DNA of 64,000 nucleotides from Luteimonas marina. Lineage in GTDB: Bacteria; Pseudomonadota; Gammaproteobacteria; Xanthomonadales; Xanthomonadaceae. This document shows, in pieces, positions 1-8,907 of the stretch. Both the position numbers and the translations under genes were made by a program. Positions within the stretch are counted from its first letter, which is position 1, and every line of letters starts with the position of its first letter. The DNA is taken from positions 224,344 through 288,343 of the forward strand of contig NZ_VOHK01000006.1 in the NCBI RefSeq assembly GCF_007859325.1, read 5' to 3'. The notes under the pieces were generated by a model that was not told the origin of the DNA, made no database searches, and saw nothing but the letters and a program-made list of their open reading frames with translations.

Positions 1-793
1 GCCCGCCCAGACGGCGCGCGGCCTTGAGCGCGTCGGTCTGGCTGGAGACCAGTTGCTGGCGCGGCACCGGCAGGCCGAGCGAGGCGAGGATCTTGTTGGT
101 CTCCTCCTTGTCGCTGGCGAGCTCGACCGAGATGTACGGCGTGCGCCCGGTGATCGTGGCCTGGATGCGCTGCTGGTAGCGGCCGTGGCCGAACTGCACC
201 AGCGACTGGTTGTTGAGCCGCAGCCACGGGATGCCGCGCTCCACCGCCGCGCGCACCAGCGAGGCGGTCGACGGCCCGAGCGCGCGGCGCTGGGCGTAGC
301 GGATGAAGTCGTCGCGCGCTTCCTCCCAGTGCCAGTCGTCGGGCACGCCGCCCTCGGGGCGGATCTCGGCGGGCAGCAGCGAGGACAGCAGCTTCAGCGC
401 CAGCTCGCCGGCGGCGATGCCCTCCTCGCGCTGGGCGTATTCGTAGACGACGGTGTACACGCCCGGGCGGTCGTCGCCGACGCTCCGGGTGCGGCCGAAG
501 GTCACGTCCTCGCCGGCGACGTTCTGCAGTTCGATCGCGACGTGCTCCAGCACGTGGCCCAGCCAGGTGCCCTCGCCCTCGCGCATGCGGCGGATGAAGC
601 CGCCCGGCGTCTTGTACGAGCAGCCGTGCTCGGCCAGCCCGGGCAGGGCCGCGACCAGGCCGTCGACGAAGGCCGGGCCGAGCCGGCCGGTCGGCCACTG
701 CTCCAGCGCCTCGAGGTCCAGCAGCAGCCGGATCACCGGGAAATGCGCGTACTGCGAAGGGCCGACGTAGACGTTGCGTTCGAGGATGCGCAT
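1..793 (-). CDS. cphA: Cyanophycin synthetase, N-terminal part (cut by window edge)
   Basis: This is the N-terminal ~264 residues of cyanophycin synthetase, which polymerises aspartate and arginine into the storage polymer cyanophycin using ATP. The translated start, MRILERNVYVGPSQYAHFP, matches the conserved CphA N-terminus, and the following stretch (IRRMREGEGTWLGHVLEHVA, then GRTPYISVELASDKEETNKI) fits the N-terminal domain leading into the ATP-grasp region. The ATG at 793 lies 14 bases after the stop of the cyanophycinase gene on the same strand, so the two form an operon. The ATP-grasp core and the C-terminal Mur-ligase-like half lie outside the window. Confidence is high because both the N-terminus and the partner gene agree. 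Confidence 0.93.
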   Translation of the reverse strand, partial: MRILERNVYVGPSQYAHFPVIRLLLDLEALEQWPTGRLGPAFVDGLVAALPGLAEHGCSYKTPGGFIRRMREGEGTWLGHVLEHVAIELQNVAGEDVTFGRTRSVGDDRPGVYTVVYEYAQREEGIAAGELALKLLSSLLPAEIRPEGGVPDDWHWEEARDDFIRYAQRRALGPSTASLVRAAVERGIPWLRLNNQSLVQFGHGRYQQRIQATITGRTPYISVELASDKEETNKILASLGLPVPRQQLVSSQTDALKAARRLGG

Positions 794-807
794 GGGATTG
801 CCCCGGA

Positions 808-1647
808 TCAGGTTTTCGTGATGGCGAGGCGGCCCGCGGCCGCCTGCCGGGTGTGCAGGTTGAAGGTAGCGCCGGCGACCAGGATGTGCACGCGCAGGCC
901 GAGCAGGCAGACCGGATCGTCCTCGCCGGCGCGGTCCATCGACGAGAAGGTCAGCTCGCTGGCGTCGACGATCGTCACCGAGCCGCTGCCCTCCACCTCC
1001 AGGGTGTCGTCCGGGCCGATGAAGGCGGCGGTGTCCTCGTCCAGGCCGATGCCGATCGCGAACGGGTTGTAGGCCAGCGCCGCGACCAGGCGGCCGAGGC
1101 GGTCGCGCTGGCGGAAGTGCTGGTCAATGACGAAGCGGTTGGTCAGGCCCAGGCCCGGCGCCAGGCGCACGCTGCCGGCGGTCGGCGAGGAACCTTCCCG
1201 GCCGAAGGCGATCATGTGCTCGCTGAGGATGCTGGCGCCGGCGCTGGTGCCGCCGACGGTCACGCCGCGCGCGTTGAGGCTGCGCACCAGCTTGGCGACC
1301 GGGGTGCCGCCGAGCAGGGTCGACAGCCGCAGCTGGTTGCCGCCGGTGAAGAACACGCCGGTGGCGTCCTCGATGCGGTCGAGCCGGTTCTGCTCCTGCG
1401 CGTCGCGCCGGGTGTCGAAGTCCAGCACCGTCGCCTCGCGCGCACCGAGCTCGGGGAACAGCCGCTCGTACTGGGTACCGGTCTCGATCAGCTTGCTGGC
1501 GGTCGGGATGACGACGATGCGCGCGTCCTTGCCGCCGCACAGGTCGACGAAGCGCTTGAGAACCTTCGGATCGGCCTCCTTGTCCTCCGCCCCGCCGATG
1601 GGGACGATCCAGCCCCGTTGCTCACCGTCGGGGGTCTTGCTGGGCAT
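808..1647 (-). CDS. cphB: Cyanophycinase
   Basis: Cyanophycinase is a serine exopeptidase of the S51 class that releases beta-Asp-Arg dipeptides from cyanophycin. The 279-residue product has the expected length. It shows the nucleophile-elbow motif GGTSAGAS with the catalytic Ser near residue 135, and an N-terminal WIVPIGGAEDK segment typical of the family. The ATG at 1647 is chosen; a TTG codon directly before it is a possible alternative. It is the first gene of the cphB–cphA pair. Carrying both synthesis and breakdown enzymes implies a dynamic nitrogen and arginine store. No signal peptide is visible, so it should act in the cytoplasm. Confidence 0.93.
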   Translation of the reverse strand: MPSKTPDGEQRGWIVPIGGAEDKEADPKVLKRFVDLCGGKDARIVVIPTASKLIETGTQYERLFPELGAREATVLDFDTRRDAQEQNRLDRIEDATGVFFTGGNQLRLSTLLGGTPVAKLVRSLNARGVTVGGTSAGASILSEHMIAFGREGSSPTAGSVRLAPGLGLTNRFVIDQHFRQRDRLGRLVAALAYNPFAIGIGLDEDTAAFIGPDDTLEVEGSGSVTIVDASELTFSSMDRAGEDDPVCLLGLRVHILVAGATFNLHTRQAAAGRLAITKT

Positions 1648-1686
1648 CAAGCATGTTCCTGGCAGATCCTGATGCGCGACAAAATA

Positions 1687-2058
1687 TCACGCGGGCGCAT
1701 CGGTCCGCCCGGGGCCGTCGCCCGCGTCCCAGCCGTAGGCGCGCTCCACCCGGGCGATCCGCAGCTCGAAATGCCGGTACCAGGCCGCGCGCCCGCGTTC
1801 GCGCGTCGCGGCGTGTTCGGCGTGGCGGCGCCAGGCGCGGATGGCGTCCTCGCTCTCCCAGTAGGAGACGGTGATGCCGAAGCCGTCGGCGCCGCGGGCC
1901 GATTCGACGCCGAGGAAGCCGGGCTGCTCCCGGGCCAGCTCGACCATGCGCTGCGCGGCCTCGCCGTAGCCGGCCTCGTCGGCGCCGGTGCGGACCGAGC
2001 TGAAGACCACCGCGTAGTACGGCGGGGGCGGCAGTGTCGCGAACGCTTCGGAGTCCAT
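1687..2058 (-). CDS. Antibiotic biosynthesis monooxygenase (ABM)-fold protein
   Basis: A 123-residue protein with the pattern of the ABM dimeric alpha-beta-barrel family: YYAVVFSSVRTG, then QPGFLGVESARGADGFGITVSYWESEDAIRAW, then a C-terminal HFELRIARVERAYGW. Such stand-alone proteins are often called YqjZ-like; most have no proven reaction. The ATG at 2058 follows a GAGGCTCC ribosome-binding site. Longer in-frame translations run upstream through a palindromic repeat and were rejected. It lies 39 bases before cphB on the same strand and could be co-transcribed with it, but nothing links it to cyanophycin. The family assignment is firm; the function is unknown. Confidence 0.8.
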   Translation of the reverse strand: MDSEAFATLPPPPYYAVVFSSVRTGADEAGYGEAAQRMVELAREQPGFLGVESARGADGFGITVSYWESEDAIRAWRRHAEHAATRERGRAAWYRHFELRIARVERAYGWDAGDGPGRTDAPA

Positions 2059-2152
2059 GCGGGAGCCTCGGGCGGGCGGCGCCCAATTTTCGCAGGGATC
2101 GGGCGGGATTGCGCGGCGGCGTGAATCCTGACCGGTCGGCGCCCGCTTTGAT

Positions 2153-2242
2153 CGTCGTCCCCGCGAAGGCGGGGATCCAGCGTCTTGTGCCCTGATTTCC
2201 GGAACGGAAGACACTGGGTCCCCGCCTTCGCGGGGATGACGG
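2153..2242. repeat. REP-like inverted repeat (GCGAAGGCGGGGA class)
   Basis: Two inverted arms, GTCCCCGCGAAGGCGGGGA and TCCCCGCCTTCGCGGGGAT, are separated by about 45 bases. Near-identical arms recur at 35176–35262, with related versions at 3362–3454 and 25280–25379. It sits between trpD and the ABM gene and could fold into a long mRNA hairpin. It resembles the paired REP elements common in xanthomonads. Confidence 0.85.
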
Positions 2243-2263
2243 ATTTGCATGGGCCCATCGCCC

Positions 2264-3307
2264 TCAGGCCGTGGCCTCCTGCGCGAGTCGCCGGGTGCCG
2301 GCCACGAAGGCCTCCAGCTTCGCCATCGCCGCACCGGACGCGACCGCGGCGCGCGCACGCGCGATGCCGTCGCCGATCGAGTCGGCCACGCCGGCCACGT
2401 ACAGCGCCGCGCCGGCGTTGAGCACCACGATCTCCAGCGGCAGCCCTGCCTCGCCGCGCAGTGCGCCGAGCAGCATCGCCTTCGATTCGGCCGGGTCGGC
2501 CACGCGCAGGTTGCGGCTGGCCGCCATCGCGATCCCGAAGTCCTCCGGATGGATCTCGTACTCGCGCACCTGGCCGTCGCACAGCTCGCCGACCATCGTC
2601 GCCGCGCCGAGCGAGATCTCGTCCATGCCGTCGCGCCCCCACACCACCAGCGCGCGCTCGGTGCCGAGTTCCTGCAGCACGCGCACCTGGATGCCGACCA
2701 GGTCGGGATGGAACACGCCCATCAGCACCGCCGGCGCGTTCGCCGGGTTGGTCAGCGGGCCGAGGATGTTGAAGATCGTGCGCACGCCCATCTCGCGCCG
2801 CACCGGCGCCACCGCCTTCATCGCCGGGTGGTGGATCGGCGCGAACATGAAGCCGACGCCGGTCTGGTCGATGCTGCGCGCCACCTGTTCCGGCGACAGC
2901 TCGATCGCGGCGCCCAGCGCCTCCAGCGCATCGGCGCTGCCGGACTTCGACGACACGCTGCGGTTGCCGTGCTTGGCCACGCGCGCGCCGGCCGCCGCGG
3001 CGACGAACATGCTCGCGGTCGAAATGTTGAACGTGTGCGAGCCGTCGCCCCCGGTGCCGACGATGTCGACCAGGTGGCGGCGGTCGGGCACGTCGACGGT
3101 GCGCGAGAGCTCGCGCATCACCTTGGCCGCGGCCGCGATCTCGTCGACGGTTTCCTTCTTGACCCGCAGGCCGGTGAGGATCGCCGCGGTCATCACCGGC
3201 GAGACCTCGCCGCGCATGATCTGCCGCATCAGCGAGATCATCTCGTCATGGAAGATCTCGCGGTGTTCGATGGTGCGCTGGAGGGCTTCTTGGGGGGTGA
3301 TGGTCAT
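2264..3307 (-). CDS. trpD: Anthranilate phosphoribosyltransferase
   Basis: TrpD transfers the phosphoribosyl group of PRPP to anthranilate, the second step of the tryptophan branch. The 347-residue product has normal length and shows the PRPP-binding glycine loop [15 protein letters not shown] (GTGGD at residues 84–88), [21 protein letters not shown], and the later GRDGMDEIS segment. The ATG at 3307 begins [19 protein letters not shown]; upstream in-frame codons cross a repeat and were excluded. It follows trpG on the same strand but is separated from it by a palindromic element. trpC, normally next in related genomes, does not follow. Confidence 0.97.
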   Translation of the reverse strand: MTITPQEALQRTIEHREIFHDEMISLMRQIMRGEVSPVMTAAILTGLRVKKETVDEIAAAAKVMRELSRTVDVPDRRHLVDIVGTGGDGSHTFNISTASMFVAAAAGARVAKHGNRSVSSKSGSADALEALGAAIELSPEQVARSIDQTGVGFMFAPIHHPAMKAVAPVRREMGVRTIFNILGPLTNPANAPAVLMGVFHPDLVGIQVRVLQELGTERALVVWGRDGMDEISLGAATMVGELCDGQVREYEIHPEDFGIAMAASRNLRVADPAESKAMLLGALRGEAGLPLEIVVLNAGAALYVAGVADSIGDGIARARAAVASGAAMAKLEAFVAGTRRLAQEATA

Positions 3308-3361
3308 GGTGGGGTCGTGATTCGTGATTCGTGGTTCGTGGAATAGCGTCGCCGCTCCTGC

Positions 3362-3454
3362 CGTCATCCCGGCGAAAGCCGGGATCCATTTTGACGTTGC
3401 CGTTCCCACGTGGATGCAAAAAGCAAATGGATCCCGGCTTTCGCCGGGATGACG
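3362..3454. repeat. REP-like inverted repeat between trpG and trpD
   Basis: The arms CGTCATCCCGGCGAAAGCCG (continuing to ATCCAT) and its inverse at 3427–3454 enclose about 37 bases. The 28-bp arms are essentially perfect, so the transcript can form a very stable hairpin inside the trpG–trpD intergenic space, where it may affect trpD mRNA level or stability. Confidence 0.88.
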
Positions 3455-3464
3455 ACAGGAGAGG

Positions 3465-4043
3465 TCACCGGTCCAGGAAGTTCTTGAGCAAGGCATGCCC
3501 ATGTTCGGTCAGGATCGACTCGGGATGGAACTGCACGCCCTCGACCGGATGCCCGCGGTGGCGCAGCCCCATGATCTCCTCGAAGGAACCATCCTCGTTC
3601 TCCGTCCACGCAGTGACCTCCAGCGCCTCCGGCAGCGAGTCGCGCTCGACCACCAGCGAGTGGTAGCGCGTGGCCTCGTAGCCGTCCGGCAGGTCCGCGA
3701 ACACGCCCTTGCCCTCGTGCCGGATCGGCGAGGTCTTGCCGTGCATGATCCGTCCCGCGCGCACCACCCGGCCGCCGTAGGCCTGGCCGATGCTCTGGTG
3801 GCCGAGACACACGCCGAGGATCGGGATGCGCGGCCCCAGCGCCTCGATCACCCCCACCGACACCCCCGCCTCGTTCGGCGTGCACGGCCCCGGCGAGATC
3901 ACGATGCGCTCGGGCGACAGTCGTTCGATGTCCTCGACCGACAATTCGTCGTTGCGCACCACCTTCGTCTCCGCCCCCAGCGCCTGCAGGTACTGCACGA
4001 GGTTCCAGGTGAAGCTGTCGTAGTTGTCGATCATCAGCAGCAT
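3465..4043 (-). CDS. trpG: Anthranilate synthase glutamine amidotransferase component
   Basis: A class I glutamine amidotransferase of 192 residues that supplies ammonia to TrpE for anthranilate synthesis. The catalytic triad is visible: Cys79 in [15 protein letters not shown], and His173 and Glu175 in [13 protein letters not shown]. The oxyanion segment [11 protein letters not shown] is intact. The ATG at 4043 begins [20 protein letters not shown], the conserved family start. It lies 85 bases downstream of the methyltransferase gene and is probably in the trpE transcript. It could also serve 4-aminobenzoate synthase, as in organisms with a shared subunit; no pabB is nearby. Confidence 0.96.
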   Translation of the reverse strand: MLLMIDNYDSFTWNLVQYLQALGAETKVVRNDELSVEDIERLSPERIVISPGPCTPNEAGVSVGVIEALGPRIPILGVCLGHQSIGQAYGGRVVRAGRIMHGKTSPIRHEGKGVFADLPDGYEATRYHSLVVERDSLPEALEVTAWTENEDGSFEEIMGLRHRGHPVEGVQFHPESILTEHGHALLKNFLDR

Positions 4044-4128
4044 GGAATGGCATCCGGATCCGGGAACGCGGACGCGGCCTGCGCCAGAGCGGGCCGGGGC
4101 ATGGCAGGGCGCGGAGCAGACGCGGCCA

Positions 4129-4878
4129 TCAGCGCTCCCTGCAATCGAAGATTGCCATGATGCAGCGACGGCCTGGACCATAGAACGCCATGCTTTCCTG
4201 CACGATCACCTCACAGGGCCGATGCGGCTCGAAATCGGCCTCGGTGACCACCGACAGGTGTCCCGGGCTGAGTTCGACCTCGTTGTAAGGGCAGTAGATG
4301 AAGGCGAAGCCGCGGCACGCCCGCAGCACGTCGCGGATCATGGGCTGCGTGTCGGACAGGTGCTCGATCACGTGGCTGCAGAGCACGAAGTCCCATTCCC
4401 GCGACGGCAGGTCGGCGCTGTCCATCACGGTGTAGCCGATCTTCGGATACTGCGTCGCGACCCAGCGGCTGCGCCAGGGCACGTAGTCGATGGCATCGAT
4501 CTGCAGTTTCGACCAGATCATGGTGTCGCTGTGCAACTGCGCAAGCAGGTTGACGCCGGCCCCGGTCCCGGAGCCGACGTCCAGCAGCTTCAGCACGTCG
4601 AAACGGTCGTAGTGCGCCGCCATGTAGCGCTGCACGTGTGGCACCAGGTCGAGCATGTTCTGAATCGCCTGCGCGCCGGCGGCGTACTCGAACTTGTGGC
4701 GATCGGGGTTGCGGTTGCCGGGATTGGGCACGAATACCGCATCCTTCAGCGCCTCCACCGTCCGTTGCCACTCGCCGTTGAACTCGGCGAAACGGTCGTC
4801 GTCGAACCCGCGCACGCCCGGCAGCAATGCCTGCAGCCGGCGCAACGCCTCGACCAGTTCACGCACGTCTTCCGTCAT
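4129..4878 (-). CDS. SAM-dependent class I methyltransferase, coupled to trpE
   Basis: A 249-residue class I methyltransferase. Motif I ([20 protein letters not shown]) gives the SAM-binding loop, followed by an acidic motif in QIDAIDYVP and motif IV-like [13 protein letters not shown]. This organisation resembles small-molecule or lipid methyltransferases, but the substrate is unknown. Its ATG at 4878 shares a base with the trpE stop (TGATG), so it should be translationally coupled to trpE. That places an unrelated enzyme between the two anthranilate synthase subunits. The N-terminal ~90 residues ([20 protein letters not shown]) look helical and have no recognisable domain. Assignment to the fold is firm; any tryptophan-related role is only contextual. 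Confidence 0.85.
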   Translation of the reverse strand: MTEDVRELVEALRRLQALLPGVRGFDDDRFAEFNGEWQRTVEALKDAVFVPNPGNRNPDRHKFEYAAGAQAIQNMLDLVPHVQRYMAAHYDRFDVLKLLDVGSGTGAGVNLLAQLHSDTMIWSKLQIDAIDYVPWRSRWVATQYPKIGYTVMDSADLPSREWDFVLCSHVIEHLSDTQPMIRDVLRACRGFAFIYCPYNEVELSPGHLSVVTEADFEPHRPCEVIVQESMAFYGPGRRCIMAIFDCRER

Positions 4879-6368
4879 CACAACCCCCTCGCCGCTTCCG
4901 CCACCGCGCGGAACAGCGCGCGGCCCTTGTTCATGGTTTCGTCCCATTCCTTGGCCGGATCGGAATCGAACACGATGCCGGCGCCGGCCTGCACGTGCAG
5001 CTTGCCGTCCTGGATCACCGCGGTGCGGATGGCGATGGCGGTGTCGGCGTCGCCGTGCCAGCCGATGTAGCCGATGGCGCCGGCGTAGACGTTGCGCTTG
5101 ACCGGTTCGAGTTCGCGGATGATCTCCAGCGCGCGGATCTTCGGCGCGCCGCTGACGGTGCCGGCCGGGAAGGTCGCGCGCAGCACGTCGGTGTAGCCCA
5201 GGCCAGGCTTCAGGCGGCCGGTGACTTCGCTGACGATGTGCATGACGTGGCTGTAGCGTTCGATCACGAAGCTGTCGCCGACCTGCACGCTGCCCGCCTC
5301 CGACACGTGGCCGACGTCGTTGCGGCCGAGGTCCATCAGCATCACGTGCTCGGCGCGCTCCTTGGGATCGGCCAGCAGTTCGGCCTCCAGCGCGAGGTCC
5401 TGCTCGTGCGTGGCGCCGCGCGGGCGGGTGCCGGCGATCGGGCGCACCGTCACTTCGCCCCCGCTTTCATCGGTAAGTTGCAGGCGCACGAGGATCTCGG
5501 GCGACGAGCCCACGACCTGGGTGCCGCCGACGTCGAGGAAGTACATGTACGGCGACGGGTTCATCGCGCGCAGCGCGCGGTAGACGTCAACGGGACGCGC
5601 GTTGAACGGCACACTCATGCGCTGCGACAGCACCACCTGGAAGGCGTCGCCGGCGGCGATGTAGTCCTTGGCCCTGGCCACCGCGTCGATGAAGCCGTCG
5701 CGGGTGAAGCCGGATTCGAAATGCGCCTCGTCCAGCGCCTCGGGGCGCAGGGTTTCGGGATAGCCGGCGCCGCCGTGGCGCAGGCGGTGCGCCAGCGCGT
5801 CGAGCCGGCGGTTGGCGCGCGCCCAGGCCTGCGGTTCGCGCGGGTCGGCGTGCACGACCAGGTACAGGCGGCCCTTGAGGTTGTCGAACACCGCGACTTC
5901 CTCGCTGAGCATCAGCAGGATGTCGGGCGTGCCGAGTTCGTCCGGATTGGCGTTCGCGCGCAGGCGCGGCTCGATGTACTCGATGCACTCGAAGCCGAAC
6001 CAGCCCACAAGTCCGCCGCTGAAGCCCGGCAGGCCCTTCAGGCGCGGCACCGAGTGTTCGGCACGCAGGCGCTCGACTTCCGCGAACGGGTCCTCGACGT
6101 GGCGCGTCTCGACCGTTTCGCCGTGCTCGCTGACGGTCAGCGCATGGCCGTGGAAGGCGAACACGCGCGTCGCCGGCAGGCCGATGATCGAATAGCGGCC
6201 GAAGCGTTCGCCGCCCTCGACCGATTCGAACAGGTAGGTGTGCGGGCCGTCGGCGAGCTTCAGGTAGACCGACAGCGGGGTGTCGAGGTCGGAAAGGACC
6301 TCGCGCACGACGGGGATGCGGGTATGGCCTTCAGCGGCGGATTGCTGGAATTCGTCTGGCGAGGTCAC
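4878..6368 (-). CDS. trpE: Anthranilate synthase component I
   Basis: TrpE makes anthranilate from chorismate with ammonia from TrpG. The 496-residue product carries the chorismate-binding signatures [30 protein letters not shown] and [18 protein letters not shown], and ends with [24 protein letters not shown]. The N-terminal [19 protein letters not shown] is where tryptophan binds for feedback inhibition in the family. The start is taken as GTG at 6368, seven bases after a GAGGAA Shine–Dalgarno sequence; no in-frame ATG is available nearby. A Trp-codon-rich leader ORF overlaps this start in another frame. The stop overlaps the start of the following methyltransferase. Confidence 0.96.
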   Translation of the reverse strand: MTSPDEFQQSAAEGHTRIPVVREVLSDLDTPLSVYLKLADGPHTYLFESVEGGERFGRYSIIGLPATRVFAFHGHALTVSEHGETVETRHVEDPFAEVERLRAEHSVPRLKGLPGFSGGLVGWFGFECIEYIEPRLRANANPDELGTPDILLMLSEEVAVFDNLKGRLYLVVHADPREPQAWARANRRLDALAHRLRHGGAGYPETLRPEALDEAHFESGFTRDGFIDAVARAKDYIAAGDAFQVVLSQRMSVPFNARPVDVYRALRAMNPSPYMYFLDVGGTQVVGSSPEILVRLQLTDESGGEVTVRPIAGTRPRGATHEQDLALEAELLADPKERAEHVMLMDLGRNDVGHVSEAGSVQVGDSFVIERYSHVMHIVSEVTGRLKPGLGYTDVLRATFPAGTVSGAPKIRALEIIRELEPVKRNVYAGAIGYIGWHGDADTAIAIRTAVIQDGKLHVQAGAGIVFDSDPAKEWDETMNKGRALFRAVAEAARGL

Positions 6369-6474
6369 GCGGCATTTCCTCGGGATGCGGGCGGGCGGTT
6401 GCGACGGCGGCGACGGGCCACCATCGCCAGCCTTCGCCGGCAGCACGGAAATGCGGGAATGCGGACGCGCCCAT
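6331..6474 (-). CDS. Candidate trp leader ORF overlapping the trpE start
   Basis: A 47-codon ORF begins with ATG at 6474 and reads [15 protein letters not shown], then W-R-W-W, with Trp codons at 6427–6429, 6421–6423 and 6418–6420, about 50 bases before the trpE GTG. It continues out of frame through the trpE Shine–Dalgarno and start and ends 38 bases inside trpE. A hairpin (GGCGATGG…CCGTCGCC) holds the Trp codons. An upstream GCATTTCC (6447–6454) is exactly complementary to GGAAATGC in the trpE ribosome-binding site (6372–6379). This fits leader-peptide control at the level of translation. No terminator with a T-run is visible. Its own ribosome-binding site is weak. Confidence 0.45.
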   Translation of the reverse strand: MGASAFPHFRAAGEGWRWWPVAAVATARPHPEEMPRDLARRIPAIRR

Positions 6475-6506
6475 GTCCGTAATGTAGCGGCTTTGCCTGC
6501 GGTTTT

Positions 6507-6581
6507 GTAGGAGGCTTCGGCCGCGATCCACGGGGACAATTGGCGATACGTGCATCCGGTCGCGCCTGAAGCCGCTCCTAC
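6507..6581. repeat. Inverted repeat (GTAGGAGCGGCTTCAG class)
   Basis: The arms GTAGGAGGCTTCGGCCGCGA (6507–6526) and the inverse of GTAGGAGCGGCTTCAGGCGC (6562–6581) flank about 35 bases. The motif belongs to a palindromic repeat family common in xanthomonads. Here it overlaps the last codons and stop of the YegS-type kinase gene and lies upstream of trpE. Confidence 0.75.
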
Positions 6582-7516
6582 CGCGATGGTTGCGACAGCA
6601 ACGGACAGTCGGCGGGCAGGTGCATGCGCACGCGACCCGGCGCGCATTCGATGCGGAAGTGCTTCGCCTCGACCGGTTCGCCGTCGAGGTTGAGGACCAG
6701 CGGCTGCGCCGCATCGATTTCGATCCACGGCAGTCGCGCGCGGGTGGCGACGCGGTCGAGCGCGGCGATCTTGCCCTCGCTGACCACCGTGCCCAGGGTC
6801 GCCGCGACCTCGCCGGCCAGTTCCGGGATCACGGTGACGTCGAGCCGGCCGTCGTCGACCCACGCATCCGGGCACAGCGCCTGGCCGCCGCCCGCCTGGC
6901 GTCCGTTGCCGACGCCGAGCGCGATGAAGCCGCCGCGCCACGCGAAGTCGGGGCCATGCAGCGTCGCCTCCACCGGCTCGATGCGGCCGAGCTTCGACAG
7001 GCCGGTCAGCAGGTAGGCGAGGCCGCCGAGCAGCTTCTTCATGCCTTCCGGCGTCTCGACGGTCACCTGGGTGCCGAAACCGCCGCTGGCGAGGTTGGCC
7101 GCCCAGTGCGTGCGGCCGTTGGCCTCGAGGCGCAGCAGGTCGATCGCATGCGCCGGCTGCGCGGCGACCAGTTCGAGCGCGGACAGGGGTGCGTCCGGAA
7201 GGCCGGCGGCGGCGGCGAAATCGTTGGCGGTGCCCATCGGCACCAGCCCCAGCGTCGGCAGCGCGTCGACCTGCAGGTCGCAATGCGCGAGCGCGGTGGC
7301 GACTTCGCTGAGCGTGCCGTCGCCGCCGGCCGCGACGAGGGTGCCGACGCGGTCGGCGATGGCCTCGGCGACGTGGCGCCCGGCGTCGCCGTCTTCCCAG
7401 GTGACGCGCACGTCGAGCACGACGCCGCGTTCGCGCATTGCGTGCACGGCGGCGCGCAGGTCGTCGTCGCCCGCGGATTTTCCGTTGAGGATCAGGCGCC
7501 AGTGGGGTGAGGTCAT
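6578..7516 (-). CDS. yegS: YegS-type lipid kinase (DAGK catalytic domain)
   Basis: A 312-residue lipid kinase of the diacylglycerol-kinase catalytic family. The nucleotide-binding motif [15 protein letters not shown] (GGDGT at residues 64–68) is clear, followed by [13 protein letters not shown] and [11 protein letters not shown]. The C-terminal half ([28 protein letters not shown]) matches the YegS/BmrU fold. The E. coli homologue phosphorylates phosphatidylglycerol in vitro; the true substrate here is unknown. The ATG at 7516 begins [18 protein letters not shown], the normal family start. Its stop codon falls within a palindromic repeat, which supplies the last residues. Confidence 0.92.
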   Translation of the reverse strand: MTSPHWRLILNGKSAGDDDLRAAVHAMRERGVVLDVRVTWEDGDAGRHVAEAIADRVGTLVAAGGDGTLSEVATALAHCDLQVDALPTLGLVPMGTANDFAAAAGLPDAPLSALELVAAQPAHAIDLLRLEANGRTHWAANLASGGFGTQVTVETPEGMKKLLGGLAYLLTGLSKLGRIEPVEATLHGPDFAWRGGFIALGVGNGRQAGGGQALCPDAWVDDGRLDVTVIPELAGEVAATLGTVVSEGKIAALDRVATRARLPWIEIDAAQPLVLNLDGEPVEAKHFRIECAPGRVRMHLPADCPLLSQPSR

Positions 7517-7691
7517 GGGGAGCGGGATCGAAAGGGCGCGGGCATCGGTGCGGGATGATCCACGGTGGGGCGGAGGATCCGGTGAAGCCGGGAACAGCAA
7601 ACCGTCATCGCCGCGTCACGAAACGCCGCCAGCATGGGAGTCCATAGCAGGGACGACGGGCGGGGGCTGGATTGCCCTCATGTCTTCCGGC

Positions 7692-7722
7692 GACGGACCC
7701 GCCGCGACAAGGCGGGTCCGTC
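7692..7722. terminator. Hairpin downstream of rraA
   Basis: A near-perfect 12-bp stem (GACGGACCCGCC / GGCGGGTCCGTC) has a seven-base loop and no T-run on either side. It sits about 36 bases after the rraA stop, in a 241-base space (7517–7757) that has no other recognisable feature. It is a plausible processing or Rho-assisted terminator for rpe–rraA. Confidence 0.5.
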
Positions 7723-7757
7723 GTCAGGGAAGCGGCGGACCCGATACGGCACCGCGC

Positions 7758-8231
7758 TCAGCCCAGCGGCGCGTCCGCCACGACCACGCCATCCTCGTCG
7801 GCCGCGAGCCACTGTCCCGGCACGATCACCAGTCCGCCGAACGCCACCGGCACGTCGCGCAGGCCCTGCCCGCGCTTGTCGGTCTTGAGCGGGCAGGTCG
7901 CCAGCGCCTTGACGCCGAGGTCGAGCCGGCCGATCGCGACGCTGTCGCGGATCGCGCCATGCACCAGCACGCCGCTCCAGCCGCTGGCGACGGCCTTCTC
8001 CGCGAGCATGTCGCCGAGCATCGAGCGCCGCAGCGAGCCGCCGCCGTCGATCACCAGCACGCGGCCCTCGCCGGGTTCGGCCACCGCCTCGCGCACGCGC
8101 GAATTGTCCTCCAGCGCCTTGACCGTGCTGACGAGGCCGGAAAAGGCGACGCGCCCGCCGTAGTCGCGCAGCGGCAGTTCCAGCACGCGGACCTTGTCCT
8201 CGAACGCGTCGCAAAGGTCGCAGGTGTTCAT
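7758..8231 (-). CDS. rraA: RraA-family protein (RNase E inhibitor-like / HMG-CHA aldolase fold)
   Basis: A 157-residue protein matching Rra[53 protein letters not shown], then [11 protein letters not shown] and [21 protein letters not shown]. In E. coli RraA binds RNase E and inhibits it; related proteins are class II aldolases acting on hydroxymethylglutarate analogues. The GD…R motif shared by both groups is present, so sequence alone does not fully decide between the roles, but the length and N-terminus favour RraA. The ATG at 8231 overlaps the rpe stop as ATGA, giving an rpe–rraA operon. Confidence 0.88.
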   Translation of the reverse strand: MNTCDLCDAFEDKVRVLELPLRDYGGRVAFSGLVSTVKALEDNSRVREAVAEPGEGRVLVIDGGGSLRRSMLGDMLAEKAVASGWSGVLVHGAIRDSVAIGRLDLGVKALATCPLKTDKRGQGLRDVPVAFGGLVIVPGQWLAADEDGVVVADAPLG

Positions 8232-8902
8232 CGCGCCGCCTTCGCGATCTCGGCGCGCATCTGCGCGATCACCGCCGCGTAGTCCGGCTTGCCGAAGATC
8301 GCGCTGCCGGCGACGAAGGTGTCGGCGCCCGCGGCGGCGATCTCGCCGATGTTGTCCGGCTTCACCCCGCCGTCGATCTCGAGCCGGATCGACCGGCCGC
8401 TAGCGTCGATGCGCTCGCGCACGCGGCGCAGCTTGTCCAGCGCCGAGGGGATGAAAGCCTGCCCGCCGAAGCCGGGGTTCACCGACATCAGCAGCACCAG
8501 GTCGAGTTCGTCGAGCACGTGGTCGAGCACGTCCAGCGGCGTGGCCGGGTTCAGCACCAGCCCGGCCCGGCAGCCCTCGGCCTTGATCAGCTGGATCGTG
8601 CGGTGCACGTGCTTCGAGGCTTCCGGGTGGAAGCTGATCAGGCTGGCGCCGGCCTTCGCGAAGTCGGGAACGAGGCGGTCCACCGGCTCGACCATCAGGT
8701 GCACGTCGATCGGCGCGGTGACGCCGTGCCTGCGCAGCGCCTCGCACACCAGCGGGCCGATGGTGAGGTTGGGCACGTAATGGTTGTCCATCACGTCGAA
8801 GTGCACCCAGTCGGCGCCGGCGGCGAGGACGTTGTCGACTTCCTCGCCGAGCCTGGCGAAGTCGGCCGAGAGGATGGACGGGGCGATGACGGGGGTCTGC
8901 AT
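8228..8902 (-). CDS. rpe: Ribulose-phosphate 3-epimerase
   Basis: Interconverts ribulose 5-phosphate and xylulose 5-phosphate in the pentose phosphate pathway. The 224-residue TIM-barrel protein shows the metal-binding and catalytic segments [38 protein letters not shown] and [12 protein letters not shown], and the phosphate-binding loop [12 protein letters not shown]. The ATG at 8902 begins [22 protein letters not shown], the conserved start. It lies only six bases downstream of the J-domain gene and overlaps rraA. In related genomes rpe often precedes trpE; here rraA and the YegS-type gene lie between them. Confidence 0.97.
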   Translation of the reverse strand: MQTPVIAPSILSADFARLGEEVDNVLAAGADWVHFDVMDNHYVPNLTIGPLVCEALRRHGVTAPIDVHLMVEPVDRLVPDFAKAGASLISFHPEASKHVHRTIQLIKAEGCRAGLVLNPATPLDVLDHVLDELDLVLLMSVNPGFGGQAFIPSALDKLRRVRERIDASGRSIRLEIDGGVKPDNIGEIAAAGADTFVAGSAIFGKPDYAAVIAQMRAEIAKAAR

Positions 8903-8907
8903 GGCGG

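Noticed and set aside
6369..6474. Classical trp transcription attenuator
   Set aside because: No hairpin followed by a T-run between the Trp codons and trpE; only a translational mechanism could fit.
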